Below, in pieces: positions 49,301-58,200 of a stretch of DNA of 64,000 nucleotides (the first letter of the stretch is position 1; each line of letters begins with the position of its first letter). Source of the DNA: Nyssa sinensis. Lineage: Eukaryota; Streptophyta; Magnoliopsida; Cornales; Nyssaceae. The notes beneath the pieces are model-generated. The model searched no databases and was not told where the DNA came from. It saw nothing but the letters and a program-made list of their open reading frames with translations. The position numbers were made by a program, and so were the translations under genes. The stretch is from positions 12,144,846 through 12,208,845 of the forward strand of contig CM018041.1 of assembly GCA_008638375.1 (NCBI GenBank), given 5' to 3'.

Positions 49301-50977
49301 TTTTGATCACATATCGCCCAATCTGCAGTTAACCCCAGTAATATTCTGCCATTACAACAATAGTGTCTTGAAAGAACCTGCATCACATCTTTTGTTTGTA
49401 CCTAAATCCGAAATATGTTTGAATAATGCATGTGTTTTTCTGAATCCATATTGATAGTGTTAGATCAAGTTATCTTCTAGGTCACATATTACATTGTTGT
49501 CCAAATCATTAAGTCCAACTTAGACATGTTACATCTGTACCAAAACAAAACCCACTCTTTTGTTTTTTTTTTTTTTTGTGGTGATAACACTTTTGTTTTC
49601 AAAATAGGGAAAACCTATCAAATTTTTTCTCTCATTTTTAATCTTGCGATAATAAACGATATTTTAAAGCACTCACTTTCTTTGCAATGATATCATTTCC
49701 TGTGATAACTATTGTTCTATATTAAATATATGATATCCTGTGTACTTCAGTAGTGTTGACTTATAATTATCTTCACCTTTTATAATTTCAAATTTGTTGG
49801 TGAGTTTTCATGATCTTTTCCACTCAATAATCATCATCCCACCTCTGGGTATTTAATTTCTTGTCTTGCAATGTGTTTCATTCATGTGAATTTCTTGTTT
49901 AGTAAGTATATTTATATATATATATATATATATATATGTTTCTTTTGTAACTTGATTGCAGTCTTTTCTTTTGTTTAGAGGGTATCAAAGACCTGTGAAA
50001 CCTGTTCCTGGGGACTGCGGGTACCACTTGCATGCACACCAGTTGGTTCTTTCTCACCCAACCACAAATGAGGTAAGTGTAGGAGGAAACATCAATTATT
50101 ATTAGGTATCCTTGGACTGTTACTTATAGGCTGCCATGTGAGGATAGTTTTATACTCTAATTCCCATTTGTGTGTTACACATGAATTTCTCAGCAGATAT
50201 GTCTCATTTCCAAATCCGAGTGTTTCTTGTGTTGAAACTTGCTTTTTTTATGTTACTTTAGAGTGTTTCTGCAGTAACCTATTTGTTTTCCTACATTTCA
50301 CAAGGAAAAGATAGGCCAAATATTAACATTCATTTATTTATGTGGTTAAGCTTATCCTTGTTATAAAGTTCCGTCAAACACTCAAAAGCATGGATGGAAA
50401 CATAATTTATTAAGCAGTTTTAGAATATTATTTACGAGTGACTATTACCTCTTTTTTTCTTTTTCAAAGTAGTATCATGTCATATTCTTAGCTCTACTTA
50501 GGAATTTAAACTTGTTCCTTGTTTCTTAACCCTAGGTTAGAGAAAGGACATGACATGATTTTAATTGCCTCCCTGATATAAACAGTATCCTAGTTAAACA
50601 ACCAAGCCAACCATTTTTTTTAATTTCTGGTCTGCTGGAAAGGCTTAAAAGCCAAAAAATGGGGGGATGGACTTCCAGAGACTCCCTCATTTACCTGGAA
50701 TGCCGAAAGACTCCATGGTTTACTACAAAGTACAAGAGCACCTTGATACGAGCAATATTTTGAGTCATTGTTTTTTATCTTCTTTCCAGGCAATTTTTTT
50801 TTTTTTACTTTTAACCATTTCTTACAAGAAATTATTTTCATGGTTCATGTCTGCATTTGGAATTGGTTCAATCAATTGGAAATTTTACAATTTCTTCTAA
50901 TATTTCAGGTGGTTAAAATCACTGCACCCCTCCCATCGTTTCTCCAAAGACAAGAAGAGACTGACAAACCAAATTAG
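16372..50977 (+). CDS. RluA-type RNA pseudouridine synthase (RPUSD5-like), 14 exons
   Basis: Exons join to 1,137 nt (378 aa): 16372-16489, 16568-16625, 16849-16876, 16965-17011, 17103-17193, 17804-17969, 18674-18761, 19234-19318, 28385-28460, 28685-28752, 31628-31697, 37557-37635, 49979-50072, 50909-50977 (TAG). All introns are GT-AG and all phases agree. Residues ~40-114 form an S4-like RNA-binding region; [15 protein letters not shown] (115-129) opens the catalytic domain; [11 protein letters not shown] (~280-290) and [14 protein letters not shown] (~339-352) are RluA-family motifs. At the motif usually read HRLDxxTSG this protein has HRLGRGTSG: Gly165 replaces the catalytic Asp. RluA enzymes isomerise uridine to pseudouridine in rRNA or tRNA; whether this one is active is open. 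Length fits the family. The gene spans 34.6 kb because introns 8, 10, 11 and 12 are 9.1, 2.9, 5.9 and 12.3 kb, mostly transposons. Confidence 0.93.
18428..18545 (-). mobile_element. tRNA-derived SINE in intron 6 of the pseudouridine synthase
   Basis: Read on the minus strand, it has CTCTAACTTGGTTGGC (A-box-like), then GAGGGTTCAAGTCC (a good B box) about 40 bases later, then a GTGTGTGAGTG tract and an A-rich tail (plus-strand T-run at about 18420-18430). This is the layout of a pol III-transcribed, LINE-mobilised SINE. It is not a tRNA gene, since no cloverleaf can be closed. Confidence 0.65.
18994..19061. repeat. 34-bp tandem duplication in intron 7
   Basis: GAGGAAGCTATTCATTGAAC followed by TAATTGGAATTTTA occurs at 18994 and again at 19028 without mismatch, which indicates a recent local duplication. 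Confidence 0.9.
19630..20054 (-). mobile_element. TRIM-like miniature LTR retroelement
   Basis: Two ~70-bp direct repeats (19630-19703 and 19989-20054) begin TGTTAAGTCACTAATTTCTC and CGTTAAGTCACCAATTTCTC and end CTCTCAACA and CTCTCATCA. On the minus strand the sequence next to the inner edge of the right repeat is TGGTATCAAATC, a plausible initiator-Met tRNA primer site, and a short GGGAAG purine tract precedes the left repeat. The ~285-bp interior is non-coding. This is the layout of a terminal-repeat retrotransposon in miniature. No clean target duplication was found. Confidence 0.6.
21986..22534. mobile_element. MITE, 'GAAGCACGGACAC' family, copy 1
   Basis: The left end is TATGAAGCACGGACAC and the right end GTGTCCGTACTTCTTAG, an inverted repeat. 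The flanks CTTACAACA (21977-21985) and CTTACATCA (22535-22543) are an imperfect 9-bp duplication within LINE sequence. The 549-bp interior is T/A-rich and includes two TA microsatellites. It has no coding capacity. A 9-bp duplication points to a Mutator-like origin. Confidence 0.75.
22864..23706. mobile_element. Second MITE family in the same LINE, 843 bp
   Basis: The left end CATAGTTGTCAAAAC and the right end, whose reverse complement is CCTAGTTGTTAGTATC, form a short TIR. The flanks ATAGTGAAC (22855-22863) and ATAGTAAAC (23707-23715) differ at one base. LINE coding sequence continues on the two sides. The interior is AT-rich with a TA microsatellite at about 22970-22990. Probably a non-autonomous Mutator-like element. 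Confidence 0.7.
24111..25905. mobile_element. Solo LTR, 1,795 bp
   Basis: The unit starts TGATTACGCC and ends GCGCACTCATCA, giving the TG...CA ends of an LTR, and is flanked by a perfect 5-bp duplication GGGCT (24106-24110 and 25906-25910). LINE sequence lies on both sides. There is no second LTR, primer site or pol sequence, so it is the product of LTR-LTR recombination. The TGATGAGTGCGC end on the minus strand resembles plant Gypsy LTRs, which suggests minus orientation. A GC-rich patch at about 24900-25280 contrasts with the AT-rich remainder. Confidence 0.88.
26690..27254. mobile_element. MITE with perfect 9-bp duplication GATTGTGAG
   Basis: GATTGTGAG occurs at 26681-26689 and 27255-27263. 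The ends are CATGGTGTTAAATAACAG and, at the right, a sequence whose reverse complement is ATGGATTTAAATCGCGG, a loose inverted repeat. The left part repeats CCGTTACGT and TATCG words. Non-coding; Mutator-like by its duplication length. It lies in intron 8 of the pseudouridine synthase. Confidence 0.7.
27264..28384 (+). other. 3' part of intron 8, no element recognised
   Basis: Ordinary T-rich intron sequence leading to the acceptor of exon 9. No paired repeat ends or coding frames could be supported. Confidence 0.5.
28753..31627 (+). repeat. Intron 10 with an 83-bp tandem duplication
   Basis: Within this 2.9-kb intron, TTTTCAATTTCCTAATATTG begins at 29811 and again at 29894. The units run through GATTTCTGGTAAGTCTTATT with a few mismatches. 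The rest of the intron shows no recognisable element. Confidence 0.75.
32700..33320 (+). mobile_element. LINE fragment (C-terminal zf-RVT region and 3' end)
   Basis: The frame [20 protein letters not shown] ... [20 protein letters not shown] matches the C-terminal zinc-finger-like region that follows the reverse transcriptase of plant L1 elements. It is followed by TTACTAGTTATAAAAAAAA, a typical LINE tail. A T15-G15 homopolymer junction interrupts it at about 33115-33146. The 5' end is truncated. It lies in intron 11 of the pseudouridine synthase, same strand. Confidence 0.75.
33116..33147. repeat. Poly-T / poly-G homopolymer junction
   Basis: About 15 T are followed directly by about 15 G, then GAG. 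The G-run could form a quadruplex and is a likely place for length errors in the assembly. Confidence 0.9.
33890..36160 (+). mobile_element. Internally deleted LINE: ORF1 (DUF4283-like) then ORF2 C-terminus
   Basis: From about 33960 to 34430 the frames [33 protein letters not shown] and [20 protein letters not shown] resemble the DUF4283-type ORF1 of plant L1 elements. From about 35345 the ORF2 C-terminal region appears ([36 protein letters not shown]), and the copy ends at about 36160 in ACTCATGAAAAAAAAA. Endonuclease and most of the RT are absent between them. Stops are frequent. It lies in intron 11. A 62-bp SINE fragment is inserted at 34727. Confidence 0.7.
34727..34788 (+). mobile_element. 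5'-truncated SINE insert, 62 bp
   Basis: AGTAATGCAAGTGTGC occurs at 34711-34726 and 34789-34804, a perfect 16-bp target duplication. Between them are 62 bases with a B-box-like CCAGGTTCAACTCCTAG and a purine-rich tail TTAAAAAGAAGA. The A box is missing. This is a short SINE remnant integrated by LINE machinery. Confidence 0.75.
36377..37293 (-). mobile_element. Internally deleted Copia-like element with two LTRs
   Basis: Two similar repeats (about 36377-36602 and 37098-37293) share GAATGAAAAGAATATATTCT-like and CTTACAAGTAAATAAGGAAA tracts. Read on the minus strand, a polypurine tract (AGCTTGAGGGGGAGTG) precedes the left repeat and a primer-site-like AGTATCAGAAC adjoins the right repeat. The ~495-bp interior keeps only the pol C-terminus (minus frame [10 protein letters not shown], RNase H end). 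Everything else of gag-pol is missing. The left LTR has a ~30-bp extra internal duplication (CCTAAATTAAGCTA). Confidence 0.75.
37636..39715 (+). other. 5' part of intron 12, mostly unassigned
   Basis: AT-rich intron sequence. A short imperfect tandem repeat (GCAAACAAGGGAAGTTGTGG / GCAAACGAGGGTAGTTGTGG) lies at about 38713-38790. A TA microsatellite at about 39686-39710 marks the edge of the first LINE. No gene is seen. Confidence 0.5.
40036..40417. mobile_element. MITE, 'GAAGCACGGACAC' family, copy 2
   Basis: The ends are TATGAAGCACGGACAC and GTGTCCGTATTCATGCTTCT + TAG, flanked by a perfect 9-bp duplication GAAGCCGGC (40027-40035 and 40418-40426). At 382 bp this is the cleanest copy and best defines the family. 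The AT-rich centre is similar to copy 1 (TCATGGATGTTGATGATTAA occurs in both). Confidence 0.85.
43013..43209 (+). repeat. 5' LTR of the Copia element
   Basis: Begins TGTGGAAATC and ends TTCTCTATA directly before the primer-binding site. Against the 3' LTR I count 5 substitutions and 2 single-base indels over 197 bases. The terminal CA is mutated to TA here. Confidence 0.92.
43250..47669 (+). pseudogene. Copia gag-pol remnant, multiply interrupted
   Basis: Gag starts at 43250 ([18 protein letters not shown], a UBN2-type gag) and breaks by frameshift before the stop at 43793-43795. A CCHC zinc knuckle ([14 protein letters not shown]) follows at about 44135. The protease signature [10 protein letters not shown] is at about 44468. 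[11 protein letters not shown] (GAG-pre-integrase) is at about 44869; integrase pieces follow to about 45430 with stops near 45099, 45288 and 45422. RT pieces run from about 46390 ([40 protein letters not shown]) with a stop at 46796-46798. RNase H ([30 protein letters not shown]) stays open from 46884 and its frame ends at 47669, inside the 3' LTR. The element cannot make its own complete polyprotein. Confidence 0.9.
47612..47808 (+). repeat. 3' LTR of the Copia element
   Basis: Begins TGTGGAAATC after the polypurine tract and ends CTCTCCA, keeping the canonical CA. The last ~19 codons of the pol frame overlap its start. Confidence 0.92.
48611..49978 (+). repeat. 3' part of intron 12 with a 90-bp tandem duplication
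   Basis: CGCCCAATCTGCAGTTAACC begins at 49225 and at 49315. The two 90-bp units differ at only a few bases and run through GTGTCTTGAAAGAACCTGCA. A TA microsatellite lies at about 49914-49937, just before exon 13. No coding content is seen. Confidence 0.8.
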
Positions 50978-52259
50978 GTGTCTGGGAGAATGTCAAGCAA
51001 CATTTCTGGTGCAAATGTCTTTCCTCTGGTAGAGCTACCAAAACATGTCTGTCAGCATTAAATAGGTTGCCTTCGGGTGACCCCTTCACTTAAACTTTCA
51101 GATTTCCTCCCTCCCACCCTTACATGTCAAATTTGGAGTGAAAGCAAAGCCAATAAAATGTACTAAATTGAATTTACACATTTTATACTAAGTAGTTTTT
51201 TTTATTTTTTATTTTTGCGATAACTCAATGTAATGTCATATTCAATTAAGCTCTATTAATTTTTATGCATAATTGTATTAACCACAACCCACATATGGTT
51301 CATGCCCCGTGGTTAATGTAATGTATGACAGCCAATATGACGATGATGATGACAACGATGACGAAGATGCTCCTCCTACTTATTTATTGTCAAGTGTGAT
51401 TATGACTTCGTTTACATTTAGGCCATTGAGAATTGCAAGACCAAACTAATAACCCTCACTTGGATCACATCCACAGTACAAAATGAATACATCTCCATCA
51501 CGCATGTGACCCTGAGCCCTCTGCTACACTTCACCATGCCATGAGAACCATTTTTCTCTGATACTATATTGGAGTGGCACCGTCAAGGCTTTGGTTCAAC
51601 TCAGTTATTGGGTCATTGGTAAAGGGATTGATTGAATACATATTAAATGGGCACTGTGAAATTGGAATTTGAAGCCTCCCGAACCCACTCAAATTACAAT
51701 TAATTCCAATTTTAAGTCCCTAATTCCACAACCCTAAATATGAGGACATATTTGAGGAAGGTATTTCAACTTCTCTATACAATACTTCTCGATCAATGCT
51801 TCCAATAATCAGATGATAAGTCACATATCCACATATGCATTTACAATACACTTTTGCACACGTATCCTTCCATCCTACTATTGGGATCACCATAATACTG
51901 AATACTTGGTGTATAGCTAAATTTAGAATAACCAAGTAGCTAAAGAACAGGTGAAGAAAATATTAACATTGTACTCAATGGTGCTCTCATCAATGATCTT
52001 CTGAAACTAAAATAGAGATAATATAGTCTGCTTGAACTACATGGTTCCATAGAAAAAGGGACAATGTCACTGCCTTGTCTTACAGTCAAGGAAATCCTAA
52101 AACTAGACATGAGATCAATAGAGAAGATCATTGTCTTTCTAAGCCAACCGCCCACCTCTCTTGCACAGAAGGGTTATTTTCAAAGGGAAAGAGGGAATTA
52201 ACAAAGATGCAGATCTAGGAATAAGCAAGAATATATAATCAGAAAGTAAGGTTTTTGGA
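50978..52259. other. Intergenic region between convergent genes
   Basis: This 1.28-kb gap separates the stop of the pseudouridine synthase (+) from the stop of the TFIIF gene (-), so it holds both 3' UTRs. A GAT/GAC-rich patch at about 51338-51367 is low complexity. No other gene is seen; short minus-strand frames here lack any recognisable feature. Confidence 0.6.
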
Positions 52260-55200
52260 TTAGTGAATCAACATTGTAGGAACTAATTTAGAATCTGGTT
52301 CCTCGCTCGATCTCTTGTATTCCGGCTTGAGCTCATAGCTACCTTGGTTACTTCCCTTGTTGTTGTAGACACAGAGGTCTTTAAGCATATCTTTCAGAAA
52401 TTGCTGCAAGGAGAAGGTCAGAAATGAAAATCCTCAGTCAGTATTACATTGAATTCAACATAATGGTAATAAAAAAAAAGTACAAAATGCTAGCAGTTCC
52501 CAGTAAAATTGTGAAAAGTAGACCACAAAGATCAGGATGGTTGCCTCATTATCATCTGAATTAACTACATCTTCCCATGCCCTAGAGAACAGAAAAGGAA
52601 AGAACAACAGGCAGTTCAACAAAAGCTATAGCACATAAAATTAGGAGTACATTAGGGAATTAGGAGTAAACATGTTCATATGGGTTATATGAAATTGTTC
52701 ACCCTGGCTGTCCATCCGGTGTCCAGCCTCATTACTTGATCTTGGAAGTCGGAGTACAAGTGAATAAGAGATTGAATAGGATGGTTACCAAAGAATTATA
52801 GAAAAATGATAAAGTGGCAAGCACTTCCGCATTGATGTGTGATCAACTCAGGGCTTTCAATTAACAAGCAAATTTAAATGAAGTATAAGTTCTATAAGGC
52901 CAGCCAAACTTTGTTTAATGCTGAAAAGTCACTAGTTGCAAAACAATTGCAAAGAATGAGCATTGCAATAATTAGAATCTAAAGATGGATGACTAGAAAG
53001 ACAGAAATGAATGCATCAGTAAGGAGGCAGCATCAATAGATGATGGGAGAAAACTGACTAAGACAGCATGATCATGTGCAGCCAAACCTATGGAGGAACC
53101 TATAAGAATCAATGATAAACTTGAAGATAAGGGTTGGTGTACTGTGATAAGAATTGATGGGCTATGATACCAGAAACACAGAGTGACCCAGCAGAGTAGT
53201 GTGGCAAAGCAAAATTCAAGTAGTTGACTCCATATTGCTCAAATAAGGCTAAATGCTTTAACAAATAAATAAAATGATCCCAGTGGCTCAAAATGGAAAA
53301 ACAAAATTGATGTAGGACCGCTTTAGGAAATTTGAAATTATGCTCTCTATGAACGGTTTTATAGTTGGCATCACATCAAGGAGAAGTAGAGCAAGGGTTC
53401 TTAAATAGAAAAAATGGTAGTAGGCTTTATAGATGGAAGAAACTAGGGATCCCACCCATATTTTCTTAGGAATCACCCCCTAATGTAACAAAGTTATATA
53501 TGGAAATTTATAAGCTGCTGGACTTCAAAACTATGAAGCTTATAACCTTCGACTAATAAGAAAATTCTATACCTAATAAAAACTACATATAGCAACCCAC
53601 TATTATTGCCTTGTCAAGCAAAATTTGAAATTATTAAATACGCTTCACTCCTAACCTAAAAAAATAATAATAAAACTACATCGGCAATAACCTAACATAA
53701 AATAAATATTAAATAAAACTTGACTCAACCCAAAACTTGACTAGAAAAGGTTCCAATCATGCTCTAAGTAAAATTGCTAGTTATCCCCTTTCTTGTTAAC
53801 ATGTTGGGCATAAAAACTTCAAGCAATTGATTCTAAAATTGCTAGAATAATGGTTAATTAAGTATGCAGGTTAGTGGCAAAGCTAATGGCACTTTAGTGC
53901 TTCAAATACTAACAGTTCGTTTGGATAAATAGGAGGGAAAGGAAAGGAGAGAAGAGTATTAGTTATGAAGGAAAGGAAAGGAAAGGAGAGGAGAGGAGAG
54001 GAGAGGGTAATCCCTCCTTTATGTTTGGATAACTAATGAAAGAAAAGGAGAGGAAAGACTAATATAATCCTTTCATCTTGTTTGGGAATGATAAAGAAGA
54101 GAAAGGAAAGGAAAGGATTTTATATTATTTTACTATTATACCCTTGTTTGGATGCCCTAGGATAGAGGTGTCATTTTTATTTTAGCTTGTACAATTTTAA
54201 GGGTAATATTGGTATTATTAAAAATTCATTAAATCATTATTTCCTTTCCCTCCATTTCCTTCCTAATTTTTAAAACAAACATAATATAAGCTCCCCTTCC
54301 TTCTCCTTCCCTTCCCTTTCTTTCCAATTCCTTCCATCCAAACATAGTGTAAAGTAGATCTATGACCTCTATTTCATTTTCTGGAAGGAAGCTTAACCAA
54401 GAAGAGCAATAATATCTCACTACAAAGATGACAAAGAAAATACACCAGCCAAGTGGCACAAGATGTAAATTAAAGTGATGAAATGAATCTAAAGCTACTG
54501 CTTACAGAAAACATGTTCTGATATGAGGATCACTGCTCCCTGTGATATATATATATATATATAGTGTGTGTGTGTGTGCACTGTGTGTGTGGGTGTGTGC
54601 ATGCAGACATACATATAGCAAATATACATATAGAAACGATACTTACCAAAAAAACATATAAAATTGATCATAGCAGAATGCTATGTCAAGTAGAACTTTT
54701 AAACTGCAAAAACTAAGCAGAAAAAATGTGAAGAAAATAAAACAAGTATCAAGTAACATACTTCAGGTTGATCTGTCTCGTGGAGCAGTTGTTTCAAAGT
54801 CCAATTTGATTGTCTCTCAAAGAGCTTAAACATAATATCTTCCATCTCTCCACGGTCCCTCCTCGTTCTTTTCATGTCTGACCCCTTCCCTGGCATTTTC
54901 TTCTTATCCTGTTCGAGAAAAGGAGCTCTCTTCATTTGTGATAATAGATGATCAATAATATAATTTATGTTCTCGCCTGTGCCTGGGATACAATCAACAC
55001 AAGATATTTAAAATATAAAAAACAATCCATAAGTACACTGGGTCCAGAAGCCTTTAAACCAATCATCCCTGGCATAGGCCTCATGTGTCTTCCATTGTCA
55101 TTGTTGATCACCTGAAATGGGGATTGAAAGAAATCAGGAAAAGAAGTGCTTAGATTCCTCAAGTATGAAAACAAAAACATGAAGTAGTAAAGAGACCTGT

Positions 55201-58200
55201 ATCTGTCTACTTTTGATCATATATTTGTTTGTCCGTTCACGGCAGAGTTTTCCATACTCCTCGATATTTTCATTATGAGGCTTCATGTCAAATTTGTGAA
55301 ATATTTTCCCCTCCACTGAAAGCCTTCCTACAATACAGAAGAAATTTCATTTATATTCATTGAGTTTGCCAAACAGACAGTCTAAGAAGGAAAACTAAAC
55401 ATCCTATAGGAACAACCCAAAATTCAAGCAAAGTTTGACAAATTATTAACAAATTGACATTTATGTCTCCCCGACAAATTTATTTCCTGGTCAGATTCTG
55501 ATTGATCAATCACCTAATCTTCAATCTCGACAATTATGAAAATCAACATAAAAGAGTAGTTTACAACAACAAAACTACCATAAAAAAATATTAGTAGGAA
55601 GATTTTGCACTTGTCCAGTCAAATTAGAAAATCTTCCTGAACAACTAGAAGAGGTAATGAAATGAGTGGACTTTTAATGGTCATAGACATCAGGTTGTAT
55701 GGCTGTTTTGAAAAAATATTAGCAAGAAGATTTTACTCTATCTCCTTCTTTGACTTTAAAGCAGGTAAGGTACTTCCATGCATCTTTCAGCTTTCTCTAA
55801 CATTCTTTGCTTAAAATCTTGGGTACTTTGACCATTGTGCCACTGATAATTCCATGGGAAAGATGGTGGTGTGAAACATTAGTAGTACTCTCTCAATTTC
55901 TACTTTTATTGATATTATTAAAATTTGAAACCCAACTTATATGAACTTAAAATAAACAAGTGCAACAACAAATGTTATGTGCTGATATCATAGTAGGGAT
56001 GTGGCCTGTCCACACAACACACGCATGTACATATTCTGATGAGTCAGTAACTTGGGAACATTGCTTAGAGGTAACCGGCAAGATAATGAGAACAGTGATA
56101 ATCTGGATTCAGAGGAAATTTTTTACAAGTGTAACTACCATATTGTTGCACTTTTTGAGAACTTCTAACTTTTCTTTTTGACCCCATGGCAATTTCCACT
56201 CTCATTCTTGTAGCCGTCACCTTTTCCTTGGATAAATGAAGGCTGGCAGACTAACCACTACACTACCTTAAAGCATGTAGCTGTGATCTTGATGATATCA
56301 TGCATATCCTTCATAGAATCACTGATGCAACTCCACAGATGTTGAGGTCCACTCCAGGAAAAAAATTCCATTTTAGACTTCTTTTTTTTATCAAGTAATA
56401 ATTCATTAAGAAGACCTAAGGAAGGCGAACCCATGTACAAAAGAAGTGCTCCAAGTTAGAGCTTACAACTACCCAAGAAATCTACAAAAGAAGGAAATTA
56501 CCAAGTACTCAAAATTGTAAGTTTTTCAAATATAATTCTTTAATCCTACCCTTACCTACCAAAGGCTCCAGAAAAGACAATCCCAAATTTTCCTAACACT
56601 ATACTTGACTATCATGCCACCCTCTAAAACTCCACCATCGAGAGAGGCATGATCCAATCACACCCAAAAAGAGACAGCAAAAGGCTCCAAAACTCCTGCG
56701 CAAATGAACAATGAAGAAAAAGATGACTGATAGTCTCCTCCTCCCTATATCACATATAACAACGATTTGCCATTCTGAATTCCCTCCTCTGAAGATTATC
56801 CATAGTTAAAATTGGCTCCTTAGAGGCAGCCCTTCGAGGGGGTGCCAGATCTCCAAATTGCTTCCGTGGAAACTTTCCATCACCCCGAGTAGAATGTGAA
56901 TATACCCCTCGACTCTGCCTTCCATATCAAAGAATGGTCTAGAATAGTAGATGAGCTCCAGTCCCCCCAACTCCCAATCCTAAAAATCCCTCACAGGGGT
57001 CCACACTATCTCCCCCCCCCCCCCCTTCCAAATTACACCACATCCACCACCCAAGCATCACAATTGAAGGAAAGTTGAAAAAGGCAAGGAAATCTATCCT
57101 TCATAGCCAAATCATCACACCAAGTAACCCCAACCCCCCCCAAAAAAAAAAACTCTAGCATGGTAGCACCGTTACCCACCTCGAAGGAAGTAAAGCAAAT
57201 GAAATCCACCAGCCCATTTCTTATGGATCTCCATACTCCCACCTCTTTATACCTCCAATTCCCTTCCTCATCCCCGAACTTTACTTCTATGACCTTCCTC
57301 CACTTAGCATTAGCCTTGCAAGCATATCTCCAAAGCCACTTAACAAGAGAAGTCTTGTTGAAAGCCCTCAAATCCTTAATCTCCAACCCACCATCCTTTA
57401 AAGGCAATTTAACTTCCTCTCACCAAACCAAGTGCATCTTCCTCTCCTCCTCCTCCTTCCCTTCCCATAAAAAGTCTCATTGTAACTTTTCCAATCTCTC
57501 TCCATGGAAGCCGGCATAGGGAAAAGAGAATAATTATTCAAAGTTGTGCACTGGCATTTCAACAGGGAGTCGAGTGACACTCACATTCCCCTTATCAATT
57601 GTAATGCTTAGAGACTTGAAGTTCCAACTTCATTTAGAAATGGCCTTTAAAAATAGAAGAAAAAATACATAACCCATTCAAAAAAAAAAAAAAAATCAAT
57701 CCTAGAAATCCATGAAAATATTTATCAATACCAATAGTCCATGAAACTAGAAATTCAATACAAAAACCCAGATATTCTAAACTGCATCATTATGTCTGCG
57801 AAATCATTTTTAGAGACAAAATTACCCCTTAATATGAGTTTAAGCTTGGATGAAGATAAATGCCCAAACTTGAAATTATTTGTTTCTTATGTTCTGAAGA
57901 GAAGCAGAGTCATCCAAAAGCGCTCACCAACTACTCTCACACCCTTCTCTCCATAAAGCTCACATTAGTGACAAGCCCCTCTAGCTAAGACAAATCTTAA
58001 ATGGATGTGAATTATAATTCAAAAGTTGATACCTTTAAGAGTACCTAGACAAAAAGCTCCTGGCTTCATGATTAAGTGTTAGTTGAGTTATTAGCTTCCC
58101 CTGTGAAGTATAATTAATGGAGAAGGACAAGGATGTGTCATTGTCTTCCTATTCTACTTAAGGATGAAAACCAATTCCTTTTAGATAAATTGATTTTTTT

